Source: Mesorhizobium loti
GTDB lineage: Bacteria; Pseudomonadota; Alphaproteobacteria; Rhizobiales; Rhizobiaceae
Assembly (NCBI RefSeq): GCF_001510895.1
Contig: NZ_LPWA01000109.1
Location: 62,001-126,000, forward strand
Direction of reading: 5' to 3'
Length of the DNA: 64,000 bases
The translations under genes and the position numbers were made by a program. Below the pieces are notes generated by a model. It searched no databases. It saw only the letters and a program-made list of their open reading frames with translations, and was not told where the DNA came from. Below are positions 20,460 through 29,080 of this stretch, piece after piece; the first letter of the stretch is position 1, and every line of letters begins with the position of its first letter.

Positions 20460-21500
20460 ATGGAAGTTCGCGTTGTCAACGTGCGCAAGGAGTTTGAGCG
20501 GTTTCCGGCGCTCCACGACGTGTCGCTCGACATCAGGTCGGGCGAGCTCATCGCGCTGCTTGGGCCATCCGGCTCCGGCAAGACGACCCTGCTTCGGCTG
20601 ATCGCCGGTCTGGAGCGGCCGACCAAGGGGGCGGTCTTCTTCGGCGACGAGGACGCCTCGCAGAAGTCGATCCAGGAGCGCAATGTCGGCTTCGTCTTCC
20701 AGCACTACGCGCTGTTCCGCCACATGACCGTTGCCGACAATATCGGCTTCGGCCTGAAAGTCCGGCACGGCGCAGCACGCCCCTCGGCCCAGGAGATCCG
20801 CCGCCGCGCCTCCGAGCTCCTCGACCTCGTTCAGCTGTCGGGGCTGGAAAAGCGCTATCCGGCACAGCTCTCCGGCGGCCAGCGCCAGCGTGTGGCGCTT
20901 GCCCGCGCCATGGCGATCGAGCCCAAGGTGCTTTTGCTCGACGAGCCGTTCGGCGCCCTTGACGCTCAGGTGCGTCGCGAGCTGCGGCGCTGGCTGCGCG
21001 AGATCCACGACGCCACCGGCCACACCACGGTCTTCGTCACCCATGACCAGGAGGAGGCGCTCGAGCTCGCCGACCGCGTCGTGGTGATGAGCCAGGGCCG
21101 CATCGAGCAGGTCGGCACCGCCGACGAAATCTACGACATGCCGAACTCGCCTTTCGTTTACAGCTTCATCGGTGAATCGAGTTCACTGCCGGTCAAGGTC
21201 GACAATGGCGAGATCTGGATCGCCGACCGGCCGATCGGCCTGCAGGCGCCGCTCGCTCCCCCCGGCGAGGCGCTGCTCTACTTCCGCCCGCACGACGTGG
21301 AGCTGCTCGACGGTTGCAGCGGCTGCATCGCCGGCACAGTCGCCGCCAGCCGGCGCGTCGCCGGCACCAGGCGGGTCGAGCTCGAGGTCGGCGGCGAGCG
21401 CCAGCGCGTCGAGATCGAGCTGCCGGTCGACCATCCGGCGGCACAGAAGAGCCGGGTAGCCTTCAGGCCACACCGCTGGAAACTTTTTCCGGCGTCCTGA
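20460..21500 (+). CDS. cysA: Sulfate/thiosulfate ABC transporter ATP-binding protein CysA
   Basis: Energises the CysTW permease. Walker [12 protein letters not shown] (about residues 35-45), signature [14 protein letters not shown], Walker [12 protein letters not shown] and switch His [14 protein letters not shown] are all intact. A C-terminal TOBE-type regulatory domain follows (from about 240). The length of 346 residues matches the family. It is in line with cysT-cysW and followed by sbp2. Confidence 0.95.
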   Translation: MEVRVVNVRKEFERFPALHDVSLDIRSGELIALLGPSGSGKTTLLRLIAGLERPTKGAVFFGDEDASQKSIQERNVGFVFQHYALFRHMTVADNIGFGLKVRHGAARPSAQEIRRRASELLDLVQLSGLEKRYPAQLSGGQRQRVALARAMAIEPKVLLLDEPFGALDAQVRRELRRWLREIHDATGHTTVFVTHDQEEALELADRVVVMSQGRIEQVGTADEIYDMPNSPFVYSFIGESSSLPVKVDNGEIWIADRPIGLQAPLAPPGEALLYFRPHDVELLDGCSGCIAGTVAASRRVAGTRRVELEVGGERQRVEIELPVDHPAAQKSRVAFRPHRWKLFPAS

Positions 21501-21690
21501 CGCATCTTTGCGCCTGGCGTTACCGGGGACCCGCCAGCGGTGCCGCGATGAAAATCCTATTAAAGGACTGTTTGGGCGACGCTTTTTCCCGGCGTTCCCA
21601 CTCCTCCCGCCGCGTGTGCCTCGTCGGGCCAGGCTTTCCCCACTATGGTCGTGCTATAGTCTCAATCCATTCTCAAGGGAGCCTATTTTC

Positions 21691-22676
21691 GTGAAGCGCT
21701 TATTGCTTGGCATCGCCACTGTCGCCGGCCTCGTCCTCGCATCCTCCCAGGCTTGGTCAGGCGACAAGCTGTTGAATGCCTCCTATGACGTCGGCCGGGA
21801 ATTGTTCGCAGAGGTCAACAAGGCCTTCATCGCCCAGCACCCCGGCGTGACTGTCGATCAGTCGCATGCCGGAACCTCGGCGCAGGCGCGCGCCATCGCG
21901 GAAGGCCTGGGCGCCGACGTCGTCACCTTCAACCAGGTCACCGATGTCGACTTCCTGGTCAAGAAGGGTCTGGTCTCGGCCGATTGGCAGAAGGATTTCC
22001 CGGACAACGCCTCGCCCTTCTATTCGCTGCCGTCCTTCCTGGTGCGCGCCGGCAATCCCAAGCACATCAAGGACTGGAACGATCTCGTGCGCGACGATGT
22101 GCAGGTGATCTTCCCCAACCCGAAAACCTCAGGCAATGCGCGCTACACCTATCTCGCCGCCACCGCCTACGCCAAGGAGGCCTTCAAGGGCGACGGTGCG
22201 AAGGTGAAGGAGTTCATCGCCAAGCTGTTCAACAACGTGCCGATCTTCGACACCGGCGGCCGCGCCGCCACCACCACTTTCGTGCAGCGCGAGATCGGCG
22301 ACGTGCTGATCACCTTCGAGTCCGAAACGCGCGGCATCCGCAAGGAATATGGCGACGACAAGTTCGAACAGGTCACGCCTTCGGTCAGCCTGCTGGCCGA
22401 ATTCCCGGTTGCGGTCGTCGGCAAGGTCGCCGACGAGCACGGCAGCCGCGATCTCGCCAAGACCTATCTCGACTTCCTCTATTCGCCCGAGGCCAGGATA
22501 TCGCCGCCCGCAACGGCCTGCGGGCCCGTGATGCGACGGTGGCCGCCAAATACAAGACTGATTTTCCCGACGTCCGCCTGTTGACGGTGGACGAGGTCTT
22601 CGGCGGCTGGGACAAGGTGCAGAAAGAGCATTTCGCCGCGGGTGGCCTGCTCGATCAGGCCTACGGCAGCCGCTAG
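21691..22676 (+). CDS. Sulfate/thiosulfate-binding periplasmic protein 2 (one frameshift)
   Basis: A second receptor of the Sbp/CysP family. The GTG at 21691, preceded by AAGGGA, gives a signal peptide (LLLGIATVAGLVLASSQAWS) followed by LLNASYDVGRELF. Motifs include QSHAGTSAQARAIAEGL, NPKTSGNARYTYLAA and DTGGRAATTTFV. Near 22491 a G is missing from a GGG run. The first frame stops at 22584, while the shifted frame continues QDIAARNGLRARDATVAAKY to the stop at 22676. Corrected length is about 328 residues. The stretch 21501-21690 has a possible -10 (TATAGT at 21655), so it may have its own promoter. A hairpin terminator follows. Confidence 0.9.
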
Positions 22677-22697
22677 CCGTTCAATCGAAAAAGCAAG

Positions 22698-22720
22698 AAG
22701 CCGGCTTCGCCGGCTTTCTT
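22698..22720 (+). terminator. Intrinsic terminator of the sulfate operon
   Basis: Stem AAGCCGGC / GCCGGCTT with a TTC loop, followed by TCTT, 20 bases after the sbp2 stop codon. It closes the sulfate transport operon before the Rrf2 gene. Confidence 0.8.
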
Positions 22721-22923
22721 CGTTATCCGGCGACGGCATCGCTTTGCCGGCGAAATCATCGCGGCCCAATGTGAAAAACGTTACGAAGAATCAACGCGTT
22801 TGTGCCTAAACCTGTGTTGACGAATTGTTGTGTCAAATCGCACTGCGCGGCCAAACTGTCATGATTTGCACACAAACAACCGCCAGATGCAGGGCGATTG
22901 GGGTTTGATGAACTGAATCGGGC

Positions 22924-23373
22924 ATGCTGACCAAAAAAGGCAAATACGGCCTCAAGGCCCTCGTGCATCTTTCCAGCCTGCCGGCTGGCCAGCTTGCATT
23001 CGTCAACGACATAGCGGTCGCCAACAACATCCCGAAGAAGTTCCTGGATGCCATCCTGGGCGAATTGCGCAATGCCGGTTTCGTGCAGAGCCGCAAGGGC
23101 AAGGAAGGCGGCTACCGCCTTGCAAGGCCTGCTTCCGAGATCAAGATCGGCCATGTCGTGCGCGTCCTCGACGGACCGCTGGCGCCGATCCCTTGCGCCA
23201 GCCGCACGCAGTATCAGCGCTGCGAGGATTGCGACGAGGCGACGTGCCAGGTCCGCCACATGATGCTGGAAGTGCGCCAGGCGATCGCCGAGGTGCTCGA
23301 CAATCGCAGCCTCGCCGCCATGCGCGACGCCGCCAACGACGATTTCCCGGCCGAGCTGACTTCGCAGATCTAG
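22924..23373 (+). CDS. Rrf2-family transcriptional regulator with a cysteine cluster
   Basis: A 149-residue winged-helix repressor. Residues 1-65 match the Rrf2 helix-turn-helix and wing (MLTKKGKYGLKALVHLS, RKGKEGGYRLARP). The cysteines C91, C100, C103 and C108 (in the stretch around YQRCEDCDEATC) sit where IscR, NsrR and RirA bind an iron-sulfur cluster, though the spacing differs. It lies 200 bases beyond the terminator of the sulfate operon, on the same strand. A role in sulfur or Fe-S sensing is inference. The upstream gap (22722-22923) contains TGTTGACGAATTG, a possible -35 or operator, but no clear dyad. Confidence 0.88.
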   Translation: MLTKKGKYGLKALVHLSSLPAGQLAFVNDIAVANNIPKKFLDAILGELRNAGFVQSRKGKEGGYRLARPASEIKIGHVVRVLDGPLAPIPCASRTQYQRCEDCDEATCQVRHMMLEVRQAIAEVLDNRSLAAMRDAANDDFPAELTSQI

Positions 23374-23475
23374 TGCATGTCGCCCAAAAGTGCGCGGCGG
23401 TTTTGGGAGAACGACATGCATCAAAACAAGGACTTAAAGCGCGTCGCCTGATTCCGTTTCGACGCGACGCGCTTT
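23374..23475. repeat. Composite palindromic intergenic repeat, copy C
   Basis: Begins at the end of the rrf2-like gene. First hairpin TGCATGTCG / CGACATGCA with inner CCCAAAA / TTTTGGG; second hairpin AAAGCGCGTCGC / GCGACGCGCTTT. Same family as copies at 274 and 24716. Confidence 0.85.
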
Positions 23476-23564
23476 CCAGCCGCGCTGCTACCCGTTGGTT
23501 GTCTATCCGCGACAGACGCAGTAAAGCGGCTGACGGATGGAAGAAGCTTTGGGGTATCTGACGC

Positions 23565-24716
23565 ATGAGGCTGCCTTGGCTCGGCATTTCCCGCAAGGCC
23601 AAACGGCAGCCGTCATCCGCCAATGCCTATCATACCGAGATCATCGCCGACGTGCCAGTGCCCGAGCATGGCGAAACCGTCCGCTTCTTCAGCCGCAAGC
23701 TCGTCCGCCCCGGCAAGTTGCGCCGCGTCTCCAACAAGGATCTGCGCGAAGGCCTGCTCTCGTTGTTCTATCTCGGCGTGGCGGCGCTGCTGCCGGTCGC
23801 CTGGTGGGCGCCGATCTGCAATTGGGTCTCGACGCTTCGGCGCAAGCGCCATTTTCGCAAGGAATTCGCGCGCTATGACGTCGCGATCAAAGCGGTGCTT
23901 GGCGACGACGTGGACACCCAAAGCCTTTTTAAGGGCCACCTCGCCGCCGCGCATCGCCGCCGCCTGATGCTTGCCGCCCATCTCGTTCCTCGCCGATGGT
24001 CACCGGCAATCCGGCTGGAAGGCATCGACGGCTTGCGCGAGGCTTTGCAGCGCGGCCGCGGCGCCATCGTCTGGTGCGATCAGTTCATCGCCCAGACCGT
24101 CATGGGCAAGCGTGCGCTCTTCGAGGCCGGCATCGAAGCGCATCAGGTGAGCGTCAACTTCCATGGCTTCTCGGAAAGCAAATTCGGCCTGCTTGTTATC
24201 AACCGGCCGCTTGTCGCCGTCGAAAACCGCTTCTTGAAGAGCCGCATCGTCTTTGAGCGCGCCGATGCCTACCAGGTCACCGCCCGCATCCAGAAGACGC
24301 TGAAGGAGAACGGCGTCGTGCTGATGACCAACACCATCCACGCCGGCTCCACCTTCACCGAAATCGCCATGGGCGAGCATGGCTGGACCCACCTCGCCTC
24401 GGCGCCGGCGAATTTCGCCGCGCGCGCGGGTGCTGCGCTGTTTGCCATGTCGACCCTGGAAACCGTGCCCTGTCGCGAATACCGGGCGATCGTCAGCCCT
24501 GAACTGAAGCCCAACGCTGCCCGGCCGCCATCCCTGCCGGCGAAGGACGTGGCGGCAAAAAACCTTGTCCTGCAGGCGGGCTACATCCTGCTCAAGCGCG
24601 ACCGCCTGCTGGAAGCCGTCAAATTATACCCTGAGCAGATGATGGCCTGGTCTGGCGCCCAGCGACTCACCGGGCAGCAGCAGGATCAACCCGCGATCGG
24701 AGGCGACACCGCCTAA
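23565..24716 (+). CDS. LpxL/HtrB-like acyltransferase homologue lacking the usual catalytic His
   Basis: A 383-residue protein with a single hydrophobic segment at about 66-85 (LLSLFYLGVAALLPVAWW). The fold-family layout of lipid A / lysophospholipid acyltransferases is recognisable: a first block GLREALQRGRGAIVW followed where HFGNWE normally stands by CDQFIAQ, then IQKTLKENGVVLMTN and FAARAGAALFAMST. The HX4(D/E) motif of active LPLATs is therefore not present. Function is unknown; it may be a divergent or inactive homologue, or catalyse something else. It is flanked on both sides by copies of the composite repeat and appears to be a single-gene unit. The alternative is a rhizobial protein of unknown function with distant LPLAT similarity. 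Confidence 0.7.
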   Translation: MRLPWLGISRKAKRQPSSANAYHTEIIADVPVPEHGETVRFFSRKLVRPGKLRRVSNKDLREGLLSLFYLGVAALLPVAWWAPICNWVSTLRRKRHFRKEFARYDVAIKAVLGDDVDTQSLFKGHLAAAHRRRLMLAAHLVPRRWSPAIRLEGIDGLREALQRGRGAIVWCDQFIAQTVMGKRALFEAGIEAHQVSVNFHGFSESKFGLLVINRPLVAVENRFLKSRIVFERADAYQVTARIQKTLKENGVVLMTNTIHAGSTFTEIAMGEHGWTHLASAPANFAARAGAALFAMSTLETVPCREYRAIVSPELKPNAARPPSLPAKDVAAKNLVLQAGYILLKRDRLLEAVKLYPEQMMAWSGAQRLTGQQQDQPAIGGDTA

Positions 24717-24863
24717 TGCATGTCGCCCAGAAGTGTGCAGCGGTTCTGGGACAACGACATGCATCAAACAAAGGCTTAAAGCGCGTCGCCTGAATCCGTT
24801 TCAGCGCGACGCGCTTTAAGCAATTCCAGGAAAAGTGTGCAACGGTTTTTCGTCCGGAATTGC
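24716..24863. repeat. Composite palindromic repeat, copy D, with an added third hairpin
   Basis: Hairpins one and two (24716-24819) match the family. A third follows directly, with arms GCAATTCC (24820-24827) and GGAATTGC (24856-24863) around AGTGTGCAACGG, which echoes the core of hairpin one. It lies between the convergent acyltransferase and gluconokinase genes and so may end both transcripts. Confidence 0.85.
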
Positions 24864-24877
24864 GTAAAAACAAATAG

Positions 24878-25381
24878 TTAGCCGAGTACGTCCTTCACGA
24901 TCCCGGCGACGGTCCGCGTCGCATCCACCGTCACCGCGAGTTCGTCCGGGCCCGGCTCTTCCAGGGTCGCGAACTGGCTGTCGACCAGGCTTGCCGGCAT
25001 GAAATGGCCCTTGCGGCCCGCGACCCGCCGCCAGGCGGTCTCTCGATCGATTTTGAGATAGAGGAAGACGATGCCGGGGCAAAAACCGCGCAGCCGGTCG
25101 CGGTAGCTGCGCTTCAGCGCCGAGCAGGCGGCCACGGCCTTCTGTCCGTCGACGACGGAGGCCGCGATGCGCTCGCCGATGGCTTCGAGCCAGCCCGCGC
25201 GCAACGCATCCGTCAGCGGCTCGCCCCGCGCCATGCGCGCCACGTTTTCCGGCGGATGCAGTCGATCGCCTTCGATGAAGAGCGCGCCCAGCTCTTTGGC
25301 CAGCGCTTCGCCGACGGCGGTCTTGCCGCAGCCGGCAACCCCCATCGCGACGATGGCCGGCGCTGACCGGATGTCGTTCAT
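24878..25381 (-). CDS. gntK: Gluconokinase
   Basis: Phosphorylates D-gluconate to 6-phosphogluconate in the cytoplasm. Walker A GVAGCGKTAVGEALA lies near the N-terminus, then the family motif EGDRLHPPENVARM, a C-rich SALKRSYRDRLR segment and GHFMPASLVDSQ, all typical of GntK. The ATG at 25381 (167 residues) is preferred; a GTG at 25393 is in frame. It is the last gene of the five-gene transporter operon, 2-14 bases after the second permease, which points to gluconate or a compound converted to it as the imported substrate. Confidence 0.93.
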   Translation of the reverse strand: MNDIRSAPAIVAMGVAGCGKTAVGEALAKELGALFIEGDRLHPPENVARMARGEPLTDALRAGWLEAIGERIAASVVDGQKAVAACSALKRSYRDRLRGFCPGIVFLYLKIDRETAWRRVAGRKGHFMPASLVDSQFATLEEPGPDELAVTVDATRTVAGIVKDVLG

Positions 25382-25395
25382 TCTTTCATCCACGA

Positions 25396-26382
25396 TCAGC
25401 GACTTGCCGGCGCGCGGCCATAAAGCAGAAGCATGGCGACGATCACGACGCCATAGACGATCTGCCGCCCGGCCTCCGGCATCTGCATGACCGAGAGGAT
25501 CGATTGCAGCAGCGTGATCAGGATCACGCCGGCGACGGTTCCGAGATAGGAGCCGCGCCCGCCGAGGATCGAGGTGCCGCCGAGCACCACCGCGGCGATC
25601 GACGGCAGGAGATAGGCGTCGCCCATCGACTGCGCGGCCTTCGATGCGTAGCCCGCGAGCAGGACGCCGCCAAAGGCCGAGAGCCCTCCGGATACGGCAA
25701 AGGCGATCATCACCACGCGGCGCGTGTCGATGCCGGAAAGATAGGCGGCGCGTTCACGATTGCCGATGCCATAGACGGCGCGACCGAAGCTGGTGCGGGT
25801 CAGCACGAAGACCATTGCGGCCCCTATCAGCGCCCAGATGATGACGGCGTTCGGCACCGCCGGAATGGCAAAGCCTGTCGCGAGGTAGCGCATCGCGGCC
25901 GTTGCGGAATCCTGTGGCGAGAACCCGCCCGTGTAGACCACCATCAAACCTTGCGCGACGGCATTGGTGGCCAAAGTGATGATCATCGAGGGAATGCGCA
26001 GGTAAGCGACGCCTATTCCGTTGACGATGCCGATCGCCACACCGCACAGGATGCCGAACGGGATGGCAAGCGCGACGCCGACCGGCCCGTAGGCCGCGGC
26101 CGCGCAGGCCATCATGGCGCCCGTCGCCACGGCCCACGGCACGGACAGGTCGATCTGGCCGAGCAGGATCACCAGCATCATGCCTGTGGCGATCACGCCG
26201 AGGAAGGAGGCGACTTTCAGTTGCTGCAAAAGATATTCCGGCGACAGGAAGCTGCGCGAATAGAGGCTGCCCAAAAGAAGCAGCACCACGATGCAGGCAA
26301 AGGCTGTCGCCACCGCCGGATCGGCGCGGCGGATGAATTTCGGCATGCGACCGGCAATGCCGCCAAGCGTCGTTTCGCTCAC
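25396..26382 (-). CDS. CUT2 sugar ABC transporter permease (second of two)
   Basis: A 328-residue RbsC-type membrane subunit. It starts with a GTG at 26382 that overlaps the stop of the preceding permease gene (GTGA). About eight to ten hydrophobic segments are visible, with the family motifs GQIDLSVPWAVATGAM, RIPSMIITLATNAVAQGL and the C-terminal VVLGGTSILGGRGSYLGT. A later ATG (MPKFIRR) is possible. With its neighbour it would form a heterodimeric permease, as in YtfT/YjfF. Confidence 0.9.
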   Translation of the reverse strand: MSETTLGGIAGRMPKFIRRADPAVATAFACIVVLLLLGSLYSRSFLSPEYLLQQLKVASFLGVIATGMMLVILLGQIDLSVPWAVATGAMMACAAAAYGPVGVALAIPFGILCGVAIGIVNGIGVAYLRIPSMIITLATNAVAQGLMVVYTGGFSPQDSATAAMRYLATGFAIPAVPNAVIIWALIGAAMVFVLTRTSFGRAVYGIGNRERAAYLSGIDTRRVVMIAFAVSGGLSAFGGVLLAGYASKAAQSMGDAYLLPSIAAVVLGGTSILGGRGSYLGTVAGVILITLLQSILSVMQMPEAGRQIVYGVVIVAMLLLYGRAPASR

Positions 26383-27359
26383 AGGAACCACTCCAGCCGG
26401 TTGCGCACCCTGAACAGCGCGAAGGCGCCGAGGCTGACCGCGATCAACAGGATAACGCCCTGGAACAGCGGCTGCCAGAGCGGATCGAAATCGAAGACGA
26501 ACAAGAGGTCGCCGATGGTGCGGAAGACGAGCGCGCCGAAGATCGCGCCGACGGCGCTGCCTTTGCCGCCGAACAGCGACACGCCGCCGAGCACGACCGC
26601 CGCGATGGAGAACAGCGTGTAGGCATTGCCGCTGGCATAGGCCGCCTCCCCCGTGTAGGTGAAGAATGTGAGGAACAGCCCACCGATCGCGGCAAGCAGG
26701 CCGGCCAGCGCATAGGCAAGGAACTTGCCCCTGCGGATCGGCACGCCCGACATGTAGGCAGCCGTCTCGGACGAGCCGGCAGCGTAAGCTGCGCGGCCGA
26801 GCTCGGAGCGGCTGAACGGCACCCACACGACGAGCACGACGACGAACAGTGCCACCAGGCTTGCCGGCACGATGCCAAAGAAACGCCCGGTCAGGAAATC
26901 GGCAAGGTCCTCGTTGACCGAGCCGCCGGGAACCGGTCGCAAGAGCAGCGCAAGCCCGAAATAGACGGCACCTGTGGCGATCGTGGCGACGATCGGCTGC
27001 AGGCGTCCGTAGATCACGATGGCGCCGTTGACCGCCCCGCAGATGAGCCCGGTACCGAGCACGGCCAACACGCCGAATGCGGTCTCGAGCCCGGTGCCGA
27101 TCACGAGCCAGGAAGCCATGCAGTTGGTCAGCGTGAAGATCATACCGACCGAGAGATCGATGCCCGCGGTGATCACCACAAGCGTCTGCGCCATGGCGAC
27201 GAAGGCAAGCAGGACGCCCTTGTTCGCCGCCGTCTGCACGACATTGGCGGTGAAGCCGGCCGGATGGTTGCCGCTGTAGATCGCGAACATGACGATGAAG
27301 ATGGCGAACGCCAGCAGCGTTCCGCGCTGTTCGGCCAACCAATAGCGCCAGTCCCTCAC
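26379..27359 (-). CDS. CUT2 sugar ABC transporter permease (first of two)
   Basis: A 326-residue RbsC-type subunit with VITAGIDLSVGMIFTLTNCM, GRLQPIVATIATGAVYFG and VVLGGVSLFGGKGSAVGA. Its ATG overlaps the end of the ATPase gene by 4 bases and its stop overlaps the next permease, so three genes are coupled. The two permeases are clearly related to each other but not recent copies. Confidence 0.93.
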   Translation of the reverse strand: MRDWRYWLAEQRGTLLAFAIFIVMFAIYSGNHPAGFTANVVQTAANKGVLLAFVAMAQTLVVITAGIDLSVGMIFTLTNCMASWLVIGTGLETAFGVLAVLGTGLICGAVNGAIVIYGRLQPIVATIATGAVYFGLALLLRPVPGGSVNEDLADFLTGRFFGIVPASLVALFVVVLVVWVPFSRSELGRAAYAAGSSETAAYMSGVPIRRGKFLAYALAGLLAAIGGLFLTFFTYTGEAAYASGNAYTLFSIAAVVLGGVSLFGGKGSAVGAIFGALVFRTIGDLLFVFDFDPLWQPLFQGVILLIAVSLGAFALFRVRNRLEWFL

Positions 27360-28903
27360 GCGCCCTCTCCTTGCCCTGGCCGGTCACTTCCGCTGTGGAT
27401 ATTCAGCGCGCTGGCGATCAGCGCATGCTCGGTGATCTCGGCGCCGGCAAGTTCCCGCTTGATGGCGCCGTCATAGAGCACGAGCACGCGGTCGCAGCAG
27501 CCGATCAGCTCGTCATAGTCGGTTGAATAGAACAGGATCGCGGCACCCGCGTCCGCCAGCTTGCGCATCAGCTGGTAGAGTTCCTGCTTGGTGCCGACAT
27601 CGATGCCGCGCGTCGGGTCGTTGAGCAGGATGATGCGCGGCTGCCGCATCAACCATTTGGCGATCACCACTTTCTGCTGATTTCCGCCGGAGAGCGCACC
27701 GACCGGAATGTCGAGGCCCGCCGTCTTGATGGCCAGCAGCCCGACCATGTCGTCGATCAGCCGCTGCTCCGCCGCGCGGTCGATGACGCCCACTTTCGAT
27801 AGCCGGTCCAGTGCCGCGAAGGACAGGTTCTCGCGCACCGTCATCGGCAGCATGAGACCCTCGGTCTTGCGGTCCTCCGGGATCAACGCCATGCCGATGC
27901 GGGCATCGCTTGCCGCACTCGGGCTGGAGATCGCCACGGCCTTGCCGTCGATCAGTACCTTGCCGCGCAGGCCGCGCAATACGCCGAAGAAGGCGAGCAG
28001 CAATTCCCTCTGGCCTTGGCCGTCCAGCCCGCCCAGACCGACCACTTCTCCTGCCCGGATGCTCAGCGAAACATTGTCCAAACGGTCGGCCCAGGTGAGG
28101 TTGCGCGCCTCGAGCACGGGCGTCTTGGCGGCCGATGCGAAGGTAGGCTTCGGCGGAAAGATATGGCTGTATTCCCGGCCGATCATCAGTTCGACAACTT
28201 CGTTGTCGCTCTTCGAACCCGCCACATAGCTCGCGACATTGCGGCCATTGCGGAACACGGTGCACTGGTCGGCAAGCTCGGCGATCTCGTTCATGCGATG
28301 CGAGATATAGAGCAGCGCCAGCCCGTCCTCGCGCAACCGCTTGAGCACGCCGAAGACCTTGGCGACATCCGTCGCCGTCAACGCGGAGGTTGCCTCGTCG
28401 AGGATCAGGATGCGCGGGTTCCTTGCCATCGCCTTGGCGATCTCGACCATCTGCCGGCGCGACAACGGCAGATCCTTGACCAGCGCCAGCGGATGGATAT
28501 CGGAGGCGCCCGCACGGGCAAGGGCCTCTTCAGCCATGCGCCGTTGCGCCTTGCGGTCGATCATGCCGAAGCGCTTCGGTGGATCGGAGATGACGATGTT
28601 GTCGGCGACGCTGAGCTCCGGGATGAGCGACAGCTCCTGGAAGATGCAGACGATGCCGGCCTGGTTTGCGGCGGCCGGCGATGCAAATGTCACCTCGTGG
28701 CCGTCCAAGGTCATAGTACCTTCATCCGGCGCGACGACACCGGCCATGACCTTGATCAAAGTCGATTTGCCGGCGCCGTTTTCGCCGAGGATTGCGTGGA
28801 TGCTGCCGGCCGCGACCGTAAGGTCGGCCTTTTCCAAGGCCCGCACGCCGCCATAGCGCTTGGAGATGCCTTCCATGCGGAAGAGCGGAGCCGCGCCGTC
28901 CAT
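27356..28903 (-). CDS. CUT2 sugar ABC transporter ATP-binding protein (two NBDs)
   Basis: A 515-residue RbsA-type ATPase. The first nucleotide-binding domain has Walker A GENGAGKSTLIK, a degenerate signature LSRRQMVEIAKA and Walker B LILDEATSALT. The second lacks a canonical Walker A (GLDGQGQRELLLAFFG), has signature LSGGNQQKVVIAKW and LLNDPTRGIDVG, as is usual in CUT2 systems. It overlaps the next permease by 4 bases. A repeat element separates it from the binding-protein gene upstream. Confidence 0.93.
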   Translation of the reverse strand: MDGAAPLFRMEGISKRYGGVRALEKADLTVAAGSIHAILGENGAGKSTLIKVMAGVVAPDEGTMTLDGHEVTFASPAAANQAGIVCIFQELSLIPELSVADNIVISDPPKRFGMIDRKAQRRMAEEALARAGASDIHPLALVKDLPLSRRQMVEIAKAMARNPRILILDEATSALTATDVAKVFGVLKRLREDGLALLYISHRMNEIAELADQCTVFRNGRNVASYVAGSKSDNEVVELMIGREYSHIFPPKPTFASAAKTPVLEARNLTWADRLDNVSLSIRAGEVVGLGGLDGQGQRELLLAFFGVLRGLRGKVLIDGKAVAISSPSAASDARIGMALIPEDRKTEGLMLPMTVRENLSFAALDRLSKVGVIDRAAEQRLIDDMVGLLAIKTAGLDIPVGALSGGNQQKVVIAKWLMRQPRIILLNDPTRGIDVGTKQELYQLMRKLADAGAAILFYSTDYDELIGCCDRVLVLYDGAIKRELAGAEITEHALIASALNIHSGSDRPGQGEGA

Positions 28904-28940
28904 CAGCCCTCCCCAGGCCGGTTTGCGATTGGCATCTAAA

Positions 28941-29040
28941 ACATGTCTCCCGAAAGTGGGAACCGGTTTCGGGACAAAGACATGCGTAAATCAAGACCTA
29001 AAGCGCATGGAGCGAATCTGAAGGATCGCGACGCGCTTTA
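28941..29040. repeat. Composite palindromic repeat, divergent copy E
   Basis: ACATGTCTCCCGAAAGTGGG...TTTCGGGACAAAGACATGC forms hairpin one, and an imperfect AAAGCGC...GCGCTTT forms hairpin two. It lies inside the operon between the binding-protein gene and the ATPase gene. Hairpins here commonly stabilise the 5' part of the message so that more binding protein is made (family knowledge; inference for this case). Confidence 0.75.
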
Positions 29041-29080
29041 GCGGCCGGCGTCGCGGCTTCCCGCGACGCCGGAGCTCAGG

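Noticed and set aside
25396..27387. A single 663-codon frame spanning both permease genes, which could be read as a fusion.
   Set aside because: Its first half is out of frame with the real first permease (26379-27359). Only the part after the GTG at 26382 is permease-like. The two permeases are separate, overlapping genes here.
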